This document shows, piece after piece, positions 60,550 through 64,000 of a stretch of DNA of 64,000 nucleotides. The notes under the pieces are model-generated. The model worked only from the letters and a program-made list of their open reading frames with translations, was not told the origin of the DNA and did not search any database. Source of the stretch: Methylocaldum sp. 14B (GTDB lineage: Bacteria; Pseudomonadota; Gammaproteobacteria; Methylococcales; Methylococcaceae); assembly GCF_002005105.1 (NCBI RefSeq), contig NZ_MSCV01000010.1:100451-164450 (forward strand), given 5' to 3'. The first letter of the stretch is position 1, and each line of letters begins with the position of its first letter. A program made the translations under genes and the position numbers.

Positions 60550-62268
60550 AACGATGATTTTCAATACTACCCGACACCTCGATCGCTGAGCGCCCGTGCC
60601 TGGGCGAAGTTCAAAAACCGGAACTTCATCCGGGTACTGGAACCCTCGGCCGGCGAAGGACACCTTCTCGAGTGCCGTCCTGGCGACAGATCGCGCATTG
60701 CCATCGACTGCATCGAGATTGACATCGCCAAACACCCGTCCCTGCGCGAGCAAGGCTTCGACGTGGTGGGCATCGATTTCATGCAGTTCGATTCCGGGGC
60801 CATGTATTCGCACATCCTCATGAATCCTCCCTTCGCCGAAGGCGCGAAACACGTGCTCAAGGCATGGGAGATACTGGAGGATGGCGAGATCGTCGCCATT
60901 CTAAATGCCGAAACGGTCAGAAACTCATTTTCGAAGGAACGCCAACTTCTCGTTCGACTCCTTGAGCAACATGGGGAGGTGGAGTACCTCCGGGACGTGT
61001 TTAATGGACCTGACTCGGCACGCAAGACCGACGTGGAAATCGCGTTGGCCTGGCTCAAGAAGGAATCAGATTTCGGCGCGGAAATCGTCGGATCCATTCT
61101 CGACGATCTCCGTCAGGATGGGACAACCGGCGAAGAGCTGGCTCGTGGCTACCACGACATAAACGACGTTGCCCTGCCCAACTCGTTCATCGAAAACGCG
61201 GTGCTGATGTTCAATGCCGCGGTTAAGGCCACCCGCCAGGCCGTCTTGGCCGACGCCCGTGCCCGCAAATATGGCCGGATGCTCGGACACACGCTGGAAC
61301 GCCTGAACGGCGATGCTCCCGAGGACGATCTCGAATCCTCCCGGGAGTGGGTCAAGCGTGAGCTGTACGAGCGTTACAAGGACCTCAAGAACCGGGCCTG
61401 GACAGGCATCCTGCGTTCCACGGAGGTCACATCGAGGCTGTCGTCTTCAGCGCAAAAACGCGTCGAGGCAGAGTTCGAAACGATCAAGTCCTTCGAATTC
61501 ACGGTCTCGAATGTTTACGGGTTTCTCCAGGGCATCATCGAAAAGCAGGGAGAAATCCAAATCGGCATGGCCTGTGATGTGTTCGACCTCATTACCCGAT
61601 ATCACACCGACAACAAGGTGTACTACATGGGCTGGAAGTCGAACGACAAGCATCGCAGCTGTGGTATGCGCCTCAAGACGATGCGTTTTGTCATTCCTGG
61701 ACATGCCACCGAGGCGTGGCGAAGCGGCTTGTCCTGGGATTCTCAACAGATGTTGCGGGATCTCGATAAGGTGTTTGCCATGCTCGACGGCCAGGTCGAA
61801 CCCGAGGTGAGTCTTGAATGGGTTTTCCGCTTCAAGTTCAGCGAACTTCGAAACGGCCAGCGCGTGAGCGCCTCCTATTTCGATGTCCGCTACTACCCCA
61901 GAGTCGGCACGATCCACTTCTTCCCGAAAGACAAGAAGCTGGTCGATCGTCTCAACCGGCTTGTCGGACGCCATCGGCACTGGCTGCCGCCGGAAGACGT
62001 GCGCGTGAGCGGCGCGTTCTGGTTGCAGTACGAGCAGGCCGAGAAGTTCGACAAGGCATTCCGGCAGGAAATAGGGAAGGCGCAGGGAAATCTGTGTGGG
62101 ACCTGTAGGGACCTGTTCTGGACCGCGCAACACGGATACGACGAGGAGAAGAGTCGAGCTCAGGAACTGCTTGCCGATGCAATGTCTGCGACGCTTGAAC
62201 AGCACGGCATCGATCCCGAGGGATTGCTAGAAGATAGCCGGCAAATGCCGCTGCTTCTCGCATCTTAA
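60547..62268 (+). CDS. DUF4942-type N6-adenine DNA methyltransferase
   Basis: A 573-residue protein. The N-terminal Rossmann part has FIRVLEPSAGEGHLLECR (SAM motif) and SHILMNPPFAEGAKHVLK with the catalytic N-P-P-F (Asn93-Phe96), a group gamma-type adenine methyltransferase. The C-terminal 250 residues (FEFTVSNVYGFLQGIIEKQG, TIHFFPKDKKLVDRLNRLVG) resemble DUF4942 proteins of ICEs and plasmids. No restriction gene accompanies it, so it may protect the element from host restriction. Confidence 0.75.
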   Translation: MNDDFQYYPTPRSLSARAWAKFKNRNFIRVLEPSAGEGHLLECRPGDRSRIAIDCIEIDIAKHPSLREQGFDVVGIDFMQFDSGAMYSHILMNPPFAEGAKHVLKAWEILEDGEIVAILNAETVRNSFSKERQLLVRLLEQHGEVEYLRDVFNGPDSARKTDVEIALAWLKKESDFGAEIVGSILDDLRQDGTTGEELARGYHDINDVALPNSFIENAVLMFNAAVKATRQAVLADARARKYGRMLGHTLERLNGDAPEDDLESSREWVKRELYERYKDLKNRAWTGILRSTEVTSRLSSSAQKRVEAEFETIKSFEFTVSNVYGFLQGIIEKQGEIQIGMACDVFDLITRYHTDNKVYYMGWKSNDKHRSCGMRLKTMRFVIPGHATEAWRSGLSWDSQQMLRDLDKVFAMLDGQVEPEVSLEWVFRFKFSELRNGQRVSASYFDVRYYPRVGTIHFFPKDKKLVDRLNRLVGRHRHWLPPEDVRVSGAFWLQYEQAEKFDKAFRQEIGKAQGNLCGTCRDLFWTAQHGYDEEKSRAQELLADAMSATLEQHGIDPEGLLEDSRQMPLLLAS

Positions 62269-62274
62269 CCTCAC

Positions 62275-62314
62275 CCGTCCAAGGGGAACGCTTTCCGGAA
62301 GGACTGCGTTCCTC
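62275..62314 (+). promoter_or_regulatory. Gene-less leader copy
   Basis: GGGGAACGC (62283-62291) pairs with GCGTTCCTC (62306-62314) around TTTCCGGAAGGA. It follows the methyltransferase stop, and no ATG gene with a matching ribosome-site copy follows, so it is an A-stem only. Confidence 0.5.
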
Positions 62315-62383
62315 TTTGGGCTCAATTTCCCGTTACTCATCCCGCCGGGATTCTCAAGGCTTCCCGTCTGAGACTGCACAAAC

Positions 62384-62408
62384 AGCGCCGGCTTCGGCCG
62401 GCGCTTTT
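62384..62408 (+). terminator. Rho-independent terminator
   Basis: AGCGCCGGC, a TTCG loop and GCCGGCGCT form a perfect 9-bp GC stem followed by TTTT. It ends the 48-62 kb block and insulates the excisionase-integrase genes. Confidence 0.85.
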
Positions 62409-62626
62409 CCAATCCTCCTGGCATCGTCCCGGCGCGCCGCCGGGGGGGGGGACGCTCGGAAAAGCGGAGTTCGCTGGGGAATAAGACATGCCGGGGGAAA
62501 ACGGGGTGTAGGTCGGAATTGATTACTCATATGGCGAATCTTTCGCGCCCCCAGAGGGTTCGAAACGCGCTTATGATCGCGCTTCAAAAAGTATTTATTC
62601 CTTCAAAAAAGGGAAGAAGAACCACG

Positions 62627-63022
62627 ATGACCACGACCCCGCTGCTGCTATGGAGCCTGGAACAGGCCGGAGAGGCGTTGGGCGGAATTTCCGCCCGCAC
62701 CGTGCGCCGGCTGATCCAGGCCGGAGAACTGCCCGCCATAAAGATTCGCAGCCTTACTAAGTTGCGTCCCGCCGACGTGGAGGCGTACATTGTCCGCTGC
62801 GCGGGGCAGGCTGTGCCAACGACTACAGGAGATGACACATGCCAAAGCGCAAGCAACGAAAACGAGACCAGGATGGGATCTTCGAGCGGCCGGATTCGCC
62901 GTACTGGTGGGCGACCTGGACAGACGCCAGCGGCCGAACGGTTCGGCGCTCTACTCAAGTTCGACGCGAAGATGATCCGCGAAAGGAAAGAGCAAAGGCG
63001 ATCCGGGCGCAATGGATCGTAG
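62627..63022 (+). CDS. Excisionase-like helix-turn-helix protein
   Basis: A 131-residue protein. Its first 60 residues are a MerR/Xis-like winged HTH: LWSLEQAGEALGGISARTVR and RLIQAGELPAIKIRSLTKLR, then RPADVEAYIVRCAGQ. The tail from about residue 72 overlaps the integrase gene in another frame by 184 bp and looks like a by-product; the protein is probably functional as the short domain. Such proteins direct the integrase towards excision. ATG at 62627 follows GAAGAA. Confidence 0.65.
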   Translation: MTTTPLLLWSLEQAGEALGGISARTVRRLIQAGELPAIKIRSLTKLRPADVEAYIVRCAGQAVPTTTGDDTCQSASNENETRMGSSSGRIRRTGGRPGQTPAAERFGALLKFDAKMIRERKEQRRSGRNGS

Positions 63023-63987
63023 AAGCCGCCGAAGAAAAAGCCAACGGTCCAGAGCCACGGAAGGCCAGCGGCCCGACGTTTGAGGATTTGATGGTGGCTT
63101 ACCTGGATGGCCCGAGCTTGGAAAAGCGTAGCCACGAGCGAGACCTGTACAGTTTCAAGCAACTCGCCCCGATCTTCAAAGGGAGGGAGCTTGCTAGCCT
63201 GACCGGGGCCGATGCGCGGGGCTACATCGCCAAGCGGAAGGAGGACCGGGTTTCCGCGGCCACCGTGAACAAGGAACTCGGTCTATTTCGAGCGGCGATC
63301 AACTGGGCTAAGAAGGAACTGGAATGGGACGTACCGAATCCGTTTGAAGGGCGAAAACTCAAGGAACCGGTTGGGCGCTCGCGATGGCTGACCCAGGCCG
63401 AGGCCGCCGCGCTGATCCAGGCCGCCGAGGAGGTGCCGAAGGCCGGGCATCTGCCCGACTTCATCAGGATCGGCTTGTACACGGGAATGCGGCCGGGGGA
63501 AATCCTCGGCTTAGAGTGGAGCCGGGTAGACCTGTCGCGAAACCTGATCTACCTCGGCCCAACGATGCAGAAGAACGGCAAAGATGGCAGCGTACCGCTT
63601 AACGAACGGGCACGCGAAGCCATCATATCACGGGCGCGGTTCCAGGCTTCCAACTGCCCTGCGTCGCCATGGGTGTTCTGCAACCGGGACGGGGAGCGGA
63701 TCGCCAGCATCAAGAAGGGATTCGCTTCGGCGTGCCGATTGGCGAACCTGGAAGGTGTTCACCCGCATGACTTGCGGCGGACGTTCGGAAGTTGGCTGGT
63801 GCAGGCCGGGGTTCCGATTCAAGCCGTTTCGGCACTGCTTCGACATTCGGATATCCGGATTACGGACCGGGTCTACGCGCACCTATCGCCGGACTCGCTC
63901 AGGGAAGCGGCGACGGTACTTGATAGGGGAGCGGTTTCACGTTCAGGTTTCACGTTGCCAAAAACGGCGCGTGAAGAAGCGGGATAA
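62839..63987 (+). CDS. int: Tyrosine-family integrase
   Basis: A 382-residue tyrosine recombinase. The N-terminal arm-binding part is basic (MPKRKQRKRDQDGIFERPDS); a SAM-like core-binding domain follows (about 85-170). The catalytic residues are Arg218 in TGMRPGEILGLEW, Lys in KNGKDGSVPLN, His310-Arg313 in HDLRRTFGSW, His336 in LRHSDIRI and Tyr346 in RVYAHL. All are present, so it is probably active. It would insert the ICE, with the attachment site expected next to it beyond the window. It overlaps the excisionase gene. Confidence 0.85.
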   Translation: MPKRKQRKRDQDGIFERPDSPYWWATWTDASGRTVRRSTQVRREDDPRKERAKAIRAQWIVEAAEEKANGPEPRKASGPTFEDLMVAYLDGPSLEKRSHERDLYSFKQLAPIFKGRELASLTGADARGYIAKRKEDRVSAATVNKELGLFRAAINWAKKELEWDVPNPFEGRKLKEPVGRSRWLTQAEAAALIQAAEEVPKAGHLPDFIRIGLYTGMRPGEILGLEWSRVDLSRNLIYLGPTMQKNGKDGSVPLNERAREAIISRARFQASNCPASPWVFCNRDGERIASIKKGFASACRLANLEGVHPHDLRRTFGSWLVQAGVPIQAVSALLRHSDIRITDRVYAHLSPDSLREAATVLDRGAVSRSGFTLPKTAREEAG

Positions 63988-64000
63988 GGTATTGATTTAG

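Larger units (their letters stand above)
62269..62626. other. Intergenic region before the excisionase gene
   Basis: 358 bp holding the gene-less leader copy, the terminator, and a run of ten Gs (62442-62451) prone to slippage. AT-rich sequence near 62590 directly before the excisionase may hold its promoter. No gene is seen. Confidence 0.5.

Noticed and set aside
47500..62300. Prophage, because of Bet and YqaJ.
   Set aside because: No capsid, tail, portal or lysis genes; the set is the ICE recombination block.
62545..62575. GAGGGTTCGAAACGCGC looks like the T arm of a tRNA and could mark an attachment site.
   Set aside because: No acceptor, D or anticodon arms can be matched around it, and the T stem does not pair. 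It is more likely chance.

Overview
The window looks like part of a large integrative and conjugative element (ICE) in a high-GC gammaproteobacterium, possibly a methanotroph of the Methylococcaceae. The cytochrome P460 at 3.5 kb fits that lineage but does not prove it. The backbone has the gene order I remember for SXT/R391-type ICEs: a DUF4400 gene, then traL-E-K-B, a DsbC-like gene, traV-A, traC, a trhF-type peptidase, traW, traU, traN, then an AcaB-like gene, ssb, bet, a YqaJ exonuclease, a CobS-like AAA ATPase and a CobT-like VWA protein. Accessory DNA fills the positions I recall as SXT insertion hotspots (DUF4400-traL, traA-traC, traN-ssb). traF, traH, traG, traD and traI are not in the window.

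Region by region. 0-11.2 kb (DUF4400 to traL) holds a duplicated DUF4400 segment flanking type II toxin-antitoxin genes, then a chromosomal-looking cargo of cytochrome P460, a DsrE-like protein, a beta-propeller protein, MOSC and YHS proteins, a sigma-54 activator and a STAS protein; several of these are broken by single frameshifts or a stop. 11.3-24.8 kb is an almost unbroken type F mating-pair-formation operon with 1-17 bp gene overlaps. It is interrupted only by a fragment of an IscB-type RRXRR/PLMP domain just before traC, and traW carries a tandem 42-bp REP-like insertion. 24.9-47 kb is cargo: a lipoprotein, an integron-like run of cassettes with attC sites but no integrase (GNAT, SRPBCC, a DJ-1/PfpI gene split by an IS1634-like element, an AT-rich unknown gene, a caspase/CHAT-like protein), a cupin, an IS110 element, an HxlR-controlled ketosynthase/SGNH-hydrolase/oxidoreductase group, two more insertion sequences, a methyltransferase, and a 1006-residue caspase fused to a Ski2-like helicase.

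47-62.3 kb is a recombination and maintenance block: AcaB-like protein, SSB, Bet annealing protein, YqaJ exonuclease, AAA ATPase/WGR/DUF3150/VWA proteins, a DUF4942-type DNA methyltransferase and many small unknown proteins. 62.4-64 kb has a strong terminator, an excisionase-like gene and a tyrosine integrase, probably one end of the element.

The most striking non-coding signal is a family of twelve structured leaders in the 47.8-60.5 kb block, each in front of one gene or mini-operon. All share an architecture: a CCCC/GGGG hairpin, an arm 'a', an inner CCCC/GGGG hairpin, the complement a', and (in eleven of the twelve) a second copy of a or part of it that overlaps the Shine-Dalgarno and sometimes the AUG. 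The arm sequence differs from gene to gene, but the complementarity is kept each time. That is what a two-state, ribosome-site-sequestering switch would look like. Two further gene-less copies (A stem only) are at 55.5 and 62.28 kb. The caspase-helicase fusion is the best candidate for an undescribed protein system.
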